Assembly (NCBI GenBank): GCA_037893245.1
Contig: JBAIAA010000433.1
Location: 372,001 to 436,000, forward strand
Direction: 5' to 3'
Length of the DNA: 64,000 nt
From: Crossaster papposus
Lineage: Eukaryota; Echinodermata; Asteroidea; Velatida; Solasteridae
Made by a program: the position numbers and the translations under genes. Below, piece after piece: positions 21,842 to 32,388 of the stretch. The notes under the pieces are model-generated. The model had not been told where the DNA came from, searched no databases, and saw only the letters and a list, made by a program, of their open reading frames with translations. Positions within the stretch are counted from its first letter, which is position 1. Each line of letters starts with the position of its first letter.

Positions 21842-23571
21842 TTAAAGAACAGCCTTCAGGAGGCGCCAGTTCTGAAGTTTCCTGACCCTGAGGCTGAGTA
21901 TATTTTAGACACCGACGCAAGCGGCATAGGCATAGGAGCGGTCCTGTCACAGGTGACGGACGAAAAAGAGATGGTGGTCGCCTATGCGAGTAGAACGCTT
22001 AGTAAAGCGGAGCGTAACTATTGCGTGACGCGCCGGGAGTTGCTGGCAGTCGTCGTTTTTCTAAAGCAATTTAGACAGTACCTTTATGGTAGGAGGGTCA
22101 CAGTGAGGACCGATCACGGAGCACTACGTTGGCTTCTCAACTTTCGAGATCCACTGGGACAGATGGCACGATGGCTACAGATCATCAGTGAATACAACTT
22201 CACGATAATTCATCGAGCAGGACGCTCACACGGCAATGCAGACGGATTATCCTGTATACCGTGCAATCAGTGTGGACGAGATGAGGGGGCGGAGGTGACA
22301 ACGTCAATAGGTGAGCGTGTTGGAAATGAGATAACAGCTCCTGTCATAGGAATAAGGAGCGTCACGATTGCACCTACCATAACCCACACAGAGGTGAGAG
22401 AGGCACAGCTTCAGGACGCGTCTATTAGATGGGTGCTTGAGGCTAAAGAAGAGTTGGCAGAGAGACCTGAATGGGCAGAAATGTCTTCGAGAACGTCGGT
22501 AGCAAAGACATACTGGCGGTTATGGAGACAACTAGCAGTAAGAGGAGGAATCCTTTGTAGGCAATGGGAATCGCATGATGGTCGCCGAGTAAGGTGGCAC
22601 ACGGTGCTACCAGTGAAATACCGCAGAGAAGTGGTGAAGGAGTTACACGGGGGAAAGTCAAGTGGACACCTAGGTGTCAAGAAATCCATGGGTACGGTCC
22701 GCGAAAAATTCTACTGGGTCGGCATGGCAGCTGAAATTAGGTCGATCATTAGACAATGTGATGTGTGCGCCAAGAGAAAATCCCCGGCCAAGACTAGGAA
22801 GGCGCCACTACAGCAGCACGCAGTGGGGGCGCCTATGGAGCGTGTTGCGTTAGACATCGTCGGGCCTCTACCAGAAAGTGCGAGGGGGAATAAATACATC
22901 CTAGTCGTAGGCGACTATTTAAGTAAATGGATGGAGGCCTACCCTATACCGGACCAGACGGCGGAAACCGTGGCAGAGAAGTTTGTAAAGGAATTCGTAT
23001 GCCGTTTTGGCGTGCCAGAAGTCCTTCATTCAGACCAGGGCCGTAACTTCGAATCGCGGGTGTTTGCAGGAATGTGCCATATCCTTGGCATCGACAAGAC
23101 ACGGACATGCCCCTACAACCCAAAGTCCGACGGACTGATCGAGAGATTCAATCGGACACTAATAAACATGGTTGCGATGATGATAGAGCCCGATAAGCGA
23201 CAGCGTGATTGGGATGAGAAACTTCCGTTTGCCACGTTTGCATATCGTGCCACGCCGCAGGGGTCCACAGGCGAGTCGCCCAACATGCTTATGTTGGGGC
23301 GAGAGCTGTGCCTCCCCATTGATCTTACGACTGAAGCAACATCAGAGGAAAGAAAACCGGAGGGCGTAGTAGAAGCGGACTACGCGAGTGAGCTGCGCCA
23401 ACAGATAAGAGCAGCTCATGACAGGGCCCGAGTGTGCTTGCGGAAGAGTGCAAGACGGCAAAAGGCGTGTTATGACCAACGAACCACTCGACCCAAACTG
23501 GAACCCGGTCACTTCGTCTGGTTGCATAACCCTGCTAGAAAGAAAGGGTTGTCACCTAAATGCAATGTAGA
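21842..23571 (+). CDS. pol: pol, second part: RNase H and integrase
   Basis: RNase H shows YILDTDASGIGIGAVLSQ, RRELLAVVVFLKQFR, TDHGALRWL and a final GNADGLS (the common form is DALS). Integrase shows the HHCC zinc region (H of KELHGG, SGHLGVKK, then CDVCAKRK) and the DDE core: D in ALDIVGPLP, D in LHSDQGRNFES, E in GLIERFNRTL. Integrase joins the cDNA to host DNA. The frame ends by shift near 23,570, and the C-terminal domain continues in the next frame. Confidence 0.88.
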
Positions 23572-23973
23572 TGGGAAGGTCCCTACCTTATTCTGCATAA
23601 GTTGTCAGATGTCACCTATAGGATCCAAAGAGGGAAGAAGGGCAAGATGAAGGTCGTGCACTGCGACAGACTGAAACCTTATGTAGGTGAGCCGATCCAG
23701 GCATGGACGGTGGATGTACCAACAGGCGAAACACCAAGACCCCTAGGGGTCAGTGCTCCCTTGGATGTGAGCAACATACAAGATAATCAAGGACATGATC
23801 CGTTCAGCGAAATTGTTCATGAGGAATGTCGACCTGTATTCCCCACGTCACCCGAGCCTTCCAGTCAACAACAGAAAATGGTGGACACGATAGGGGATGG
23901 TGATGCAACCGGAGATACCAGCCTGTCCAGGCGAAGCGGCCTGAGCCCTGAAGTACTACTACACATTATATAG
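23560..23973 (+). pseudogene. pol: pol C-terminus in shifted frame
   Basis: Reads WEGPYLILHKLSDVTYRIQ and VVHCDRLKPYVGE, the conserved GPY/F-type small barrel at the C-terminus of gypsy integrases. It is one frame away from the main pol frame, so a single-base gain or loss near 23,565-23,572 (in AAATGCAATG) breaks the enzyme. It ends at TAG 23971 after a variable acidic tail. Confidence 0.75.
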
Positions 23974-23985
23974 GAGAAACAGTGA

Positions 23986-26195
23986 GAAGCAACAAGGAGA
24001 AGGGATCAGAGTGAGGATAAGAAGTCTCGCAGCACCCCAGAAGAGGCGCAGGTCAGATATCCAGAGTGCAGACTTCTGCTTCATAGGCGAAGTTTAGACC
24101 GTCATCTCACCGTAGAGCACGGTCCCAGGGTCTACTACTGGTGTAAGCGGTGTGCCCATAAAAACAATAGACGCGATAACCTACGGGCCCACTACAAAGA
24201 TTGCCACCCGGAAGATGTCAGTGAGGTGGAAGAGATCAAAGGCGAGACGTGTGAGTCCCGGAATCGTCACAGGGAGGGGGATGAACGGAAATCAAAGGAA
24301 TCAGGCCGGTCAAAGTCGCCGAAGAAAAGCCACCAGAAGACGGAGGACGAGACTCCTGAGAAAAAGCCAAAGAATAAGGGTGCCTCTAAAAGAAAGTTGA
24401 CAGAAGCCACAGAGCAGCCTGCCAAGCGGCAAAAGACCTACGCATAGGCGCCGTGCACTGTGTCAAGGGCACCAGATGCTAAGACCGAGACTTCTACATG
24501 TCGTCAGCGTTTTCACGAAGAGACGAATTTGGCCAAAATCATTATTTTTTCAAAATTCGTTTTTTTGCCGCAATCGATTAAGTGGATAGCAACGAACATT
24601 CTGGTGAGGTTAATATTGTCAAAATCAGTCTGAATCATTAAGATTACGAAAATCATACAGGGGAAAATTTCACCCAAATCGTATTTTCAGTTTTCACGAA
24701 CAGCCAAATTGTATTTTGTCCCCGCGTAGATAACAAAATAACGTTGCTCCGAGTGCAACAACACCGCGCGTACAATGTATATACATTGTATATACATTGT
24801 ATATACATTCAAGAAGAGACAGATATCGGCAAAACAAGTTTCTAAGTTTTCACGAAGAGACAAATTCGTGCGCTATGGGCAAAAAAGCCAACACCGTAGA
24901 TTTGGAATTTTCACGAACAGACGAAATATAATTTGTGAATTTTCACGAACAGCCAAATTGTATTTTGCACCTGCGTAGATATAAATAACGTTGCCGGAGT
25001 GCAAAAACAACGCGCGTATAATGTATATACATTGTATATACATTCACGAAGAGACAAATTTGGGCAAAACTAGTTTTTAAGTTTTCACGAAGAGACGAAT
25101 TCGTGCGCTATGGGCAAAAAAGCCACCACCTTAGATTTGGAATTTTCACGAACAGACAAATTCATATCTACATTAATTACTCGTCAATTAAGTTCGTTAG
25201 TGTTATTTAATATGTATATTGTTATAGTGTTAGATCTTACCTCTCTGTACGTACCAAATATAAGTTAATATGTGCTTTATAAATAGGCGAAAACTCTTTT
25301 TCAAAAAGTGACCAACTTAAAACCTGATTTTCTCAAAACCAATGTGCAACTCCCCATGGCCAAATTCGTCTCTTCGTGAAAACGCTGACGATGTGTTACG
25401 CCAAAGGTAATCCTACCGGAGACGGCGAAGCCACGAGGGCAGCCGGGTGGGAGGAAGTCGGGTGACATAACGGGGGCGGCAGCGACTCCGGCCCAAGAGG
25501 TCTCCTCATCAAAGGCGGTGGAGGTGTCAGACCCCGCTCCGCCAATTGTCGCGGCGGAGGTAGAAGTGATGTCAGTCGGTCATCCAGTGGAGAGGTCGCC
25601 GCAGCGAAAGGCAGCTATCAATCTGTCCCCCATGTCAATGCTATGGGATTTGGAAGAGGAAATGCTGGTTCCTGAGGTTTCTACCCAACAGCCGGGAGGA
25701 AAGCCACTTACACTGCTGAGACAGATGGAACGAGAAAAACAGTCACAGGATACAGCATCCCCAGATCGTTCCTCAGCAAGCGATCAAGGGAAGTCCCTGC
25801 AAGAGCTTCGAGTTCGTTACCTGCTACCGGGGCATACAGTGAAGATTGTTGAGGAGTGAGAGGCTACCGTGTACACAGATACGGCGCAAGCCGTACATCA
25901 GGAGCAACAGAGGCGCCAGTATGACGTTGTCTTTCTTCAGCACTTGCCGGCATCGATGTCAGAAGTCAAGGATGAGCAACCTACCAGAGTCCGTCGGCTT
26001 GTAAGAGACGAGGATGCTGGTATCCTGGAAGTTGGGCCAGCGATGACGCGCAGTGATTTGGAGAAGCACATGGTCGGCAACATCACAAAGATTACTGAGA
26101 CAGTGACACGCACCGTCTATCAGAATGGGCTGCTGCTTACCAAGGACCAAACCAATCGTGGTTTCCACGTGAATTTCCCAGCTGGATTTAACTAA
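23986..26195 (+). pseudogene. ORF3: extra zinc-finger protein of the gypsy element, interrupted
   Basis: One frame is open from 23986 to a TAG at 24445. It resumes after the 24502-25390 insertion in the matching frame (insert plus duplication shifts the register to that of 25518), then has a TGA at 25857 and ends at TAA 26193. The first part contains two C2H2-like units, the clearer one WCKRCAHKNNRRDNLRAH then YKDCH, followed by a very basic Lys/Arg/Glu tail that looks like a nuclear signal. The later part has an LPGHTVKIVEE block and helical text. I recognise no envelope features: no signal peptide or membrane segment. No start codon was identified, so expression may be by splicing. Function unknown. 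Confidence 0.55.
24502..25390. mobile_element. 889-bp inverted-repeat element with internal reiterated ends, in gypsy ORF3
   Basis: The left end CGTCAGCGTTTTCACGAAGA is mirrored at the right end TCTTCGTGAAAACGCTGACG, and the match runs for about 33 bp. ATGT lies on both sides (24498-24501 and 25391-25394), a 4-bp duplication. The interior holds about six more copies of TTTTCACGAA(G/C)AGAC plus ATGTATATACATTGTATATA blocks, so the element is built from repeated end-like modules. No transposase. The superfamily is not settled; 4-bp duplications occur in Ginger and Sola. Confidence 0.85.
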
Positions 26196-26589
26196 ACTTA
26201 GAGAAGTTGTTACACAAAAGTTATTCAAAAGTTGTAGTGTTGAGGATCGTTTAGGTTATTGTTCAATATGAGATAAGTTCTTCAAGTTTATCGTCCTGTA
26301 AAGTTACCTTATGTAAAGGACAGTAATAGCCTTTAAGCCTGTTTAGGCGATTAAGAAAAACAGCCAGCCAAAGTGTACAGTTTATAAATGTTTTGTATGT
26401 AAAGTTAGTGTTTTTATTCATGACGTGGGGCAGTAGGATCATCGTTGCATAACGTTTGGATGTTAATTGTCGTGTAAGTTATCAGTTAATTAAGCGCATC
26501 ATAATTTAGTTTTGATTGGATTTTATGCATTGCTTTTATTTAGGTGTCAGTTGTTGGGCCAGGGACTGACCAAACTTGGAAGGCGCCAA

Positions 26590-27198
26590 TGTAACGCAAT
26601 GCGTCTTTAGTGGTTTTATGCCGTGGCCGGGAGGGCGCACTCCAGTCCTTGTCTGGCTCCCGGCAATGCGCGTGCTCCTGCACGGGGTGCGGGGGGCACC
26701 AGCTGGCTGTGAGCGCCCTATAAAAGCCGCTGCACGAATAGCGTCGCGAGCTGTTTTTACCGTGACTAGTGGAGAGAGCTGTTGCGTGCAGAGGGTGGGT
26801 ATTCATAGTCCCGCCGAGTCCCTGATCCAATCCCCTACCAATCATTACTAAGTCACCGTGGGGGAGCCTCATACTTATGTGTGGGTCGGGTTAATTGCTA
26901 ACCGATTTGTATAAAGTAATTCGCTTATCAACAGTTGTTGTATAATAAAGCCTGGAGTTCTAGATATGTGTCCTAAGTAGGAGAGAGTGTCACGAACGCC
27001 TGGGTAGGCGAATAAAATATCATCGTAATCACATGGATGCGTGTCAGGTTCCCATCATTCTCTAGTTTCCCCATCTGTCAGAGAGTGAGAGCGTGTGAGG
27101 GTGATATTTGGTGGTGTTCTTCGGGCCTGGCGGTATACTTCCGCCAAAACGGATCTGCATCTCCGGCCGTATAGGTTAGGCCGTTCACCGATATTGGC
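26590..27198 (+). repeat. 3' LTR of the gypsy element, truncated
   Basis: Matches the 5' LTR from TGTAACGCAATG through GATATTGGC with about six substitutions, then diverges, so the last 44 bp of the LTR are missing. TATA box at 26719 and AATAAA at 26944 are kept. The 26196-26589 stretch before it is AT-rich untranslated element sequence. Confidence 0.88.
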
Positions 27199-27259
27199 AA
27201 GTTCGGACTTGCGTAAGAAATTATTCATGGCAATTTCCGTCTGTAATTTGTAAAGCATT

Positions 27260-27734
27260 GAGCAAGTTCGGGTGCGAACTAGTGAACCATTAGTCAGTTT
27301 CTGCTTTACCAATGCGCATGCTCAAATGCAGTTCGCTCGAACGGCTCTAGTCGAACTATTGTTAAAAAAATGGCAACCGCTTTGTTTACATTTGTGACAT
27401 GAATGAGATGGGTATTAGCACTATTCTCCCACGCATATAAGTAGGATAAGTCATAACATTATTCATGTTGGTCCAAAAACAAGAAAAAAATAACATTGGG
27501 CCAGCTAGATTTTCACCTAACGTTACTGCCTTTCCCTCCGTCCGACTACTGACATCACATTTTCCACGTCACTGGTTCTCTCCATGTTTTTCTATGAAAA
27601 GAGGCTATTGTCAACCAGTGGCAACCGTGCCTCGGGGTCTGGTTCCAAATAGTCGACTAGATAGTCTAACCATCCTGCGTTCGAGCGACTTTAGTCGAAC
27701 TATGGTTAACTATAGTTCGCGCCCGAACTTGCTC
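27260..27734. mobile_element. MITE with GAGCAAGTTCGGG termini
   Basis: The left end GAGCAAGTTCGGGTGCGAAC is matched by the complement of the right end, with one mismatch over 22 bp. ATT lies on both sides (27257-27259, 27735-27737). Further inverted text follows inward (AGTCGAACTATTGTTAA and TAGTCGAACTATGGTTAAC). It is 475 bp with no gene. The sequence between the gypsy LTR and this MITE (27199-27259) is unassigned. Confidence 0.75.
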
Positions 27735-27771
27735 ATTAACGCGGCGACTGGCCGGCCTTACGTTCGGGGCC

Positions 27772-27937
27772 TGTAATGATATTGGACTATTTTACTATGC
27801 GTATCAATACCCACTAATGATATGTAAACAAGTACATTGTTTTAGCACTCTCGTCATGGAAGACTGACATGAAGATATACATGAATAAATTGGCTGAACC
27901 ATTTCCATTGTCTTATTTACACACCCAAAATATTACA
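27772..27937 (+). repeat. 5' LTR (166 bp)
   Basis: TG...CA borders. It is followed at once by TGTGGCAGCGGTTTG, a likely primer binding site. It is 30 bp shorter than the 3' LTR because of two small gaps after ATGGAAGA and after CATTGTCTT. Confidence 0.88.
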
Positions 27938-28150
27938 TGTGGCAGCGGTTTGAAAGTAGCCCCTGCTGGACTGCTTTGGCAAAGATGAACAGCCTCGCCG
28001 GAGCACTCGCCAGCCGAGCGCCAAGCCTAGCCACGCACGTTAACGATAACGGCACATACAGCCATACATGCTGTGCAATGCACCGTATGATGACGCGTGC
28101 CATAGTACTACACGAGTACATATGTACTTGTTATACCACGGCAATAGATT

Positions 28151-28549
28151 GTGAATTTCACACAAAGCAAAAATTTCAGTACAGTCAATCAAGGTGATGA
28201 ACCTCAGATCCAAGATGCGTTAGACCAACTAAGTTTTGAGTCTATAAAGATAAATCATATTGGTCACACCAACAATAAACAAGATGAAGCTTATGCAGTA
28301 CTAGACATAAAGCTAGATGACAAACCTAATCCTGCTACACTCAAAGTAAAAGTCGACACTGGTGCCCAAGGTAACATCTTGCCACTCCGCATATTCCGTA
28401 GAATGTACCCAAGGAAACTCGATAGCACGGGTTTTTCCAAAACAAGACAAAAGTACAAAACAGAAAACGGTACTCACGGCATACAATGGGACAACAATCC
28501 CACACTATGGTACAATGAAAATACCATGCGGACACAAAGAGAAAAATGA
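28151..28549 (+). pseudogene. Aspartic protease region, frame 1
   Basis: After a short leader the text has LKVKVDTGAQGNILPLRIF, the retropepsin active-site loop (DTGA, then an ILP strand). The frame leaves the expected sequence near 28,430, and the rest of the protease continues in the frame of the next entry, so a small shift has occurred. Retropepsin would cut the polyprotein. No zinc knuckle or capsid text precedes it. Confidence 0.7.
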
Positions 28550-29092
28550 GAATACAGAATTCTACATTGCAGATGTCCAAGTTCCTGCCATACTGGGGCT
28601 ACCATCATGCCTCGAGTTGAAAGTTGTTTCACTCAATTGCAGCATTCAAGAGACACAGACACAGTCATTGACAAAGGTTAACTCAAAACAAGACCTACAG
28701 CGACTGTATCCAGATAGATTCGAAGGTATTGGCAACTTCGACGGAGAGTACCGTATTGTGGTTAACCCAGAAGTTCCACCTGTTGTCCATGCGGCCAGAA
28801 GATGCCCTGTCCAAATTAAAGATGACATAAAGAAAGAATTGGAGGACATGATAAAGTTAGGGGTAATAAGTACACCCGTAACTGAACCTACAGATTGGGT
28901 TTTAAGCTTGGCATACTCACAGAAACCAAACGGTAGATGGCGCGTCTGTCTAGATCCAAAAGACTTAAACGCAGCTATAAAGCGCAGCCACCACCACACC
29001 CCCACATTGGAGGAGGTCACATACAAGTTTGCTGGAAGTACAATCTTCTCCAAACTTGATGCCAGACACGGTTATTTTGTTAGTTTCCCTTG
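28433..29092 (+). pseudogene. Protease end and reverse transcriptase fingers/palm, frame 2
   Basis: After the frameshift the protein reads YIADVQVPAILGLPSCLEL, the protease C-terminal strand region. It then gives the RT N-terminus (ARRCPVQIKDDIKKELEDM, KLGVISTPVTEPTDWV, GRWRVCLDPKDLNAAI) and FSKLDARHGYF, the first catalytic Asp motif. The frame then stops at 29091 and RT resumes in a third frame. Confidence 0.75.
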
Positions 29093-29931
29093 ATCAAGAA
29101 TCGAGCATGCTCACCACATTTAACAGTCCCTTTGGAAGATTTCGCTTCACTAGGCTTCCCTTTGGGCTATGTGTCAGTCAAGACATATTTCAACAGAAGA
29201 GGGACCAAATCCAAGAGAAGTGTCCAGGCACAGTCGGTATAGCAGACGATGTTGGAGTCTTTGGCAAGACTGAGCAGGAGCATAAAGAAAACCTACACAA
29301 CCTAATGAAGGTTGCACGAGAACATGGCCTTGTCTTCAACATAGACAAGTGCGAGATCAAGAAACCACAGATCAAATTCTTCGGCATTGTCTACAGTGCT
29401 AAAGGAGCACACCCAGATACATACATACATACATACATGCTGGCCCCATTCATACCCAACTTGTCGACACTTTCTTCTCCCTTAAGAGAACTGATGAAGC
29501 AAGATCGTGAATACGATTGGCTACCAGTACATCAAGTGTCAATGGACAACATCAAGAAGGCCATTTGTGAAGAAGTCACTCCGGCATACTTCGACCCGAA
29601 GAAAGAAACCGTCCTACAAGTTGATGCCTCATTGAAAGGCCTCGGAGCAGCACTAATGCAAGATTCTAAACCAATCTGCTTCGCATCCAAAGCGCTGACC
29701 GATACAGAGCAAAGATATGCCAACATTGAACGTGAGATGCTAGCCATAGTATATGCTTGCGAAAAATTCCACACATACGTATATGGCAAACCATTCACTG
29801 TCCAATCAGATCACAAACCCTTAGAAATGATCCACATCAAAAACCTCAATGCAGCACCACCAAGACTGCAACGACTTCTACTACGAATCCAAGGGTACGA
29901 TGTGAAGATCAAATACAAGCCAGGCAAATAA
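29085..29931 (+). pseudogene. Reverse transcriptase palm and RNase H, frame 3, with deletion
   Basis: Contains FNSPFGRFRFTRLPFGLC and the catalytic block TVGIADDVGVFG (IADD in place of YLDD, as in one branch of animal gypsy elements). RNase H follows with VLQVDASLKGLGAALMQD and REMLAIVYACEKFHTYVYG. At 29413-29440 a run of ATAC units replaces the RT connection region expected between SAKGAHPD and LAPFIPNLSTL, so about 40 codons are lost. A TAA at 29929 separates this from the integrase frame. Confidence 0.78.
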
Positions 29932-31320
29932 ATGCTACTGGCAGATGCATTGTCACGTCTCCATCCACTACCGGGAGCACCGGTAGAGACAGAAGAAATA
30001 CGAGTACACCATGTTCAATTCTCTGATCAAAAGGTGTCCAAACTGCAAGAAGCAACAAATGCTGATACAGAACTCGCAGCCCTTCGCGAGATCATACAGG
30101 ATGGATGGCCAGACAACCGACAGATGATTCCCAAACCACTACGGAAATACTGGGCATATCGGGACGAGCTGTCTATTGAGAATGGGCTCATAATGAAAGG
30201 TCAGAGGATCGTCATCCCCAAAGTGGAAAGACAAAACATCCTCAACACCATACACGAAGCCCACCAAGGCATAATCAAATCCCAGCTCAGAGCAAAGACA
30301 TGTGTCTTTTGGCACAACATCAATGATGACATTGAAGTGATGACAAGGTCGTGCGACATATGTCAATCCCATGGCAAATCACAACCACCAGAACCTATGA
30401 AACCACATGTCTTACCAAACCGACCATGGCAGACAATAGCTGCCGACATCTTCTTCCTATATGATGAGGAATACTTACTCATCGCTGACTACTATTCCAA
30501 GTACACAATCTTGCGCAAATTACCAAAAGGTCACTCTAACAGCAAAACCATTGTCTATCTGCTTAAAAACATATTTGCAGAACAAGGAATTCCTGAAACA
30601 CTGATAAGTGACAATGAACCACACTTCAACAGTGAAACTTTCCGCAACTTCTCCAACAACTGGAATTTCACACATACCACATCATCCCCCAGATATCCTC
30701 AATCCAATGGGTTCATAGAAAGGAACATTCAGACAGTCAAACGCACCATCAAAAAGGCAAAGCAGTCAAACACTGACATGCAGAAGGCCTTGATGATTCT
30801 TAGGGCAACCCCTATTGATCACCACCTACCATCACCAGCTGAGTTGTTGTATGGCAGAAAAATACGAACAACATTGCCAACAAAAATACACAACAATGCA
30901 ACAGACAAGGATGAGATATGTCAAAGATTCGAAGCTAGACAAGAACAACAAAGGCAACACTATGACAAGAACACCCACAAACTGGCTCCTCTATACAGTG
31001 GACAACCCATATACATCCAGAACCAATCAAGCACGAAGAAACAATGGGTTCCTGGCACAGTACAAAGTAAGAGCACAGAACCTCGCTCATACATAGTCCA
31101 AACAGAGAATGGTCAAACATTGAGACGAAACCGTCGTCAGTTGAAAGAAGGGGTGAAGAAAAGAGTTACCTTTGAACTCGAAGATTCCACAGGTAACCCG
31201 GGAAAAGAACAAAACGGCCCACTGATCAAACAAACAACCAAAGAACCAAATGTCACAACACAACCATACATTACGCGATCTGGTCGTGCAGTCAATAAAC
31301 CAACTAAATTGGACCTGTAG
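29932..31320 (+). CDS. Integrase of the compact gypsy element
   Basis: In the same frame as the RNase H before it, after one stop. It opens with ADALSRLHPLPG (end of RNase H). The zinc region (HEAHQGIIKS ... CDICQSHGK) follows, then the DDE core with D in TIAADIFFL, D in LISDNEPHF and E in NGFIERNIQ, and a C-terminal basic barrel region ending in a Thr/Lys-rich tail. It is intact over about 460 residues. It would insert the cDNA and make the 5-bp duplication seen at the borders. Confidence 0.85.
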   Translation: MLLADALSRLHPLPGAPVETEEIRVHHVQFSDQKVSKLQEATNADTELAALREIIQDGWPDNRQMIPKPLRKYWAYRDELSIENGLIMKGQRIVIPKVERQNILNTIHEAHQGIIKSQLRAKTCVFWHNINDDIEVMTRSCDICQSHGKSQPPEPMKPHVLPNRPWQTIAADIFFLYDEEYLLIADYYSKYTILRKLPKGHSNSKTIVYLLKNIFAEQGIPETLISDNEPHFNSETFRNFSNNWNFTHTTSSPRYPQSNGFIERNIQTVKRTIKKAKQSNTDMQKALMILRATPIDHHLPSPAELLYGRKIRTTLPTKIHNNATDKDEICQRFEARQEQQRQHYDKNTHKLAPLYSGQPIYIQNQSSTKKQWVPGTVQSKSTEPRSYIVQTENGQTLRRNRRQLKEGVKKRVTFELEDSTGNPGKEQNGPLIKQTTKEPNVTTQPYITRSGRAVNKPTKLDL

Positions 31321-31500
31321 ACTTAACACAAGCATGCATAATAATTATGCCAAATTATGCGTTGTTATTGCTTAATAGTTTAGTGTTGAAGTTTAATTGT
31401 TTTAAAGAATTGCAGCCAACTAAACAATAGGAGACTAGAGAAGCAGAATGTTATTACAAGCATATTTGTAAACTAAGAGCTCTTTTCAGAAGAAGAGGGA

Positions 31501-31696
31501 TGTAATGATATTGGACTATTTTACTATGCGTATCAATACCCACTAATTATATGTAAACAAGTACATTGTTTTAGCACTCTCGTCATGGAAGAGTCACTGT
31601 GGAAGACCGACACGAAGATATACATGAATAAATTGGCTGAACCATTTCCATTGTCTTCACAACTTGTGTGCTTATTTACACACCCAAAATATTACA
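31501..31696 (+). repeat. 3' LTR (196 bp)
   Basis: Same borders as the 5' LTR. Two extra pieces (about 14 and 16 bp) relative to the 5' copy account for the length difference. It is followed by the GGGCC duplication. Confidence 0.88.
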
Positions 31697-31701
31697 GGGC
31701 C

Positions 31702-32388
31702 AGGCCGGGGCGCGCGTGCGTGCGGCATGCAACGAACATAACTCGCTTGTGCGCGCGTGTAGTTGGTACATTTGCATGTACATTTACATGTACATGTACC
31801 AACTGTACGATCCAGAACACTGACCTCTAGCTCTATAAAATTTGAAAAACTGTGACCATGCGTTGAGTATTTGTCAGATTGTTAATACTATATTACTGGA
31901 AACTTTTCTACTTTTGTAATTCAACAAATAATCGATTACATAAAGTATATTCGAAATCACATAATAATATTTATCGTGGGGTTGCTGCCCCCGTAATTTT
32001 CAACAAAACGCGTCAAAGTGCTAGTCAGAAATCTAGCAAATTGTCCTGTTTTATATATTTTATTGAAAAGATATTTGTGTATACCACATGGTTAAATTTT
32101 AAAATGCCTTTCGTCCGAAAAAAAAGTATTTGATGATTCTCCAACGCGAGATTAAGTTTCTAGATCTTCATGTATATCACTCCGACTCGGAAGGCGCGCG
32201 AATGGCTTGGTCAAATCGGAATTTAACATTGGCACTAGAAAAATGTGATTGGCCGATGAAGAACTCTTGAAACGTCATCATCGGAAAGGAGACACGTTTG
32301 GCCAGCTATCAACCGTTTTCCAAACCCCAGCTTTATCTTAGTTTGAGGCTTTATTCATGCAGTTTAGCAAGGACTGGAGCCGACGTAG
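31702..32388. other. Non-coding stretch
   Basis: AT-rich, no gene seen. Near 32317-32340 there is TTTTCCAAACCCCAGCTTT, almost the complement of the AAAGCGGGGTTTGGAAAA that opens the long inverted repeat at 32389. A hairpin is therefore possible at that border. Confidence 0.5.

Larger units (their letters stand above)
16680..27198 (+). mobile_element. Ty3/gypsy LTR retrotransposon with extra ORF3, nested insertions
   Basis: Two LTRs in the same orientation, a primer-binding-site sequence after the first, then gag, pol (protease, reverse transcriptase, RNase H, integrase) and a third ORF define a full-length element of about 10.5 kb, of which about 2.0 kb is later insertions. The LTRs differ at about six positions by eye over ~610 bp, so integration is fairly recent. 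In-frame stops in gag and ORF3 and a frameshift near 23,570 mean it is not functional as read. The right LTR stops 44 bp short of its expected end, so no target duplication can be read. Confidence 0.9.
27772..31696 (+). mobile_element. Compact gag-less gypsy-type LTR retrotransposon
   Basis: LTRs at 27772-27937 and 31501-31696 (TGTAATGATATTGG ... ATATTACA) flank a protease-RT-RNase H-integrase coding region. GGGCC precedes the first LTR and follows the second, a perfect 5-bp target duplication. The element is only 3.9 kb and no gag-like text is seen between 27938 and 28200. Several frameshifts, a stop and an internal deletion mean it is dead. Confidence 0.92.

Noticed and set aside
16680-27198. 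An envelope gene in the gypsy element (retrovirus-like)
   Set aside because: ORF3 has zinc fingers and a basic tail and lacks a signal peptide, membrane anchor and fusion-like segment.
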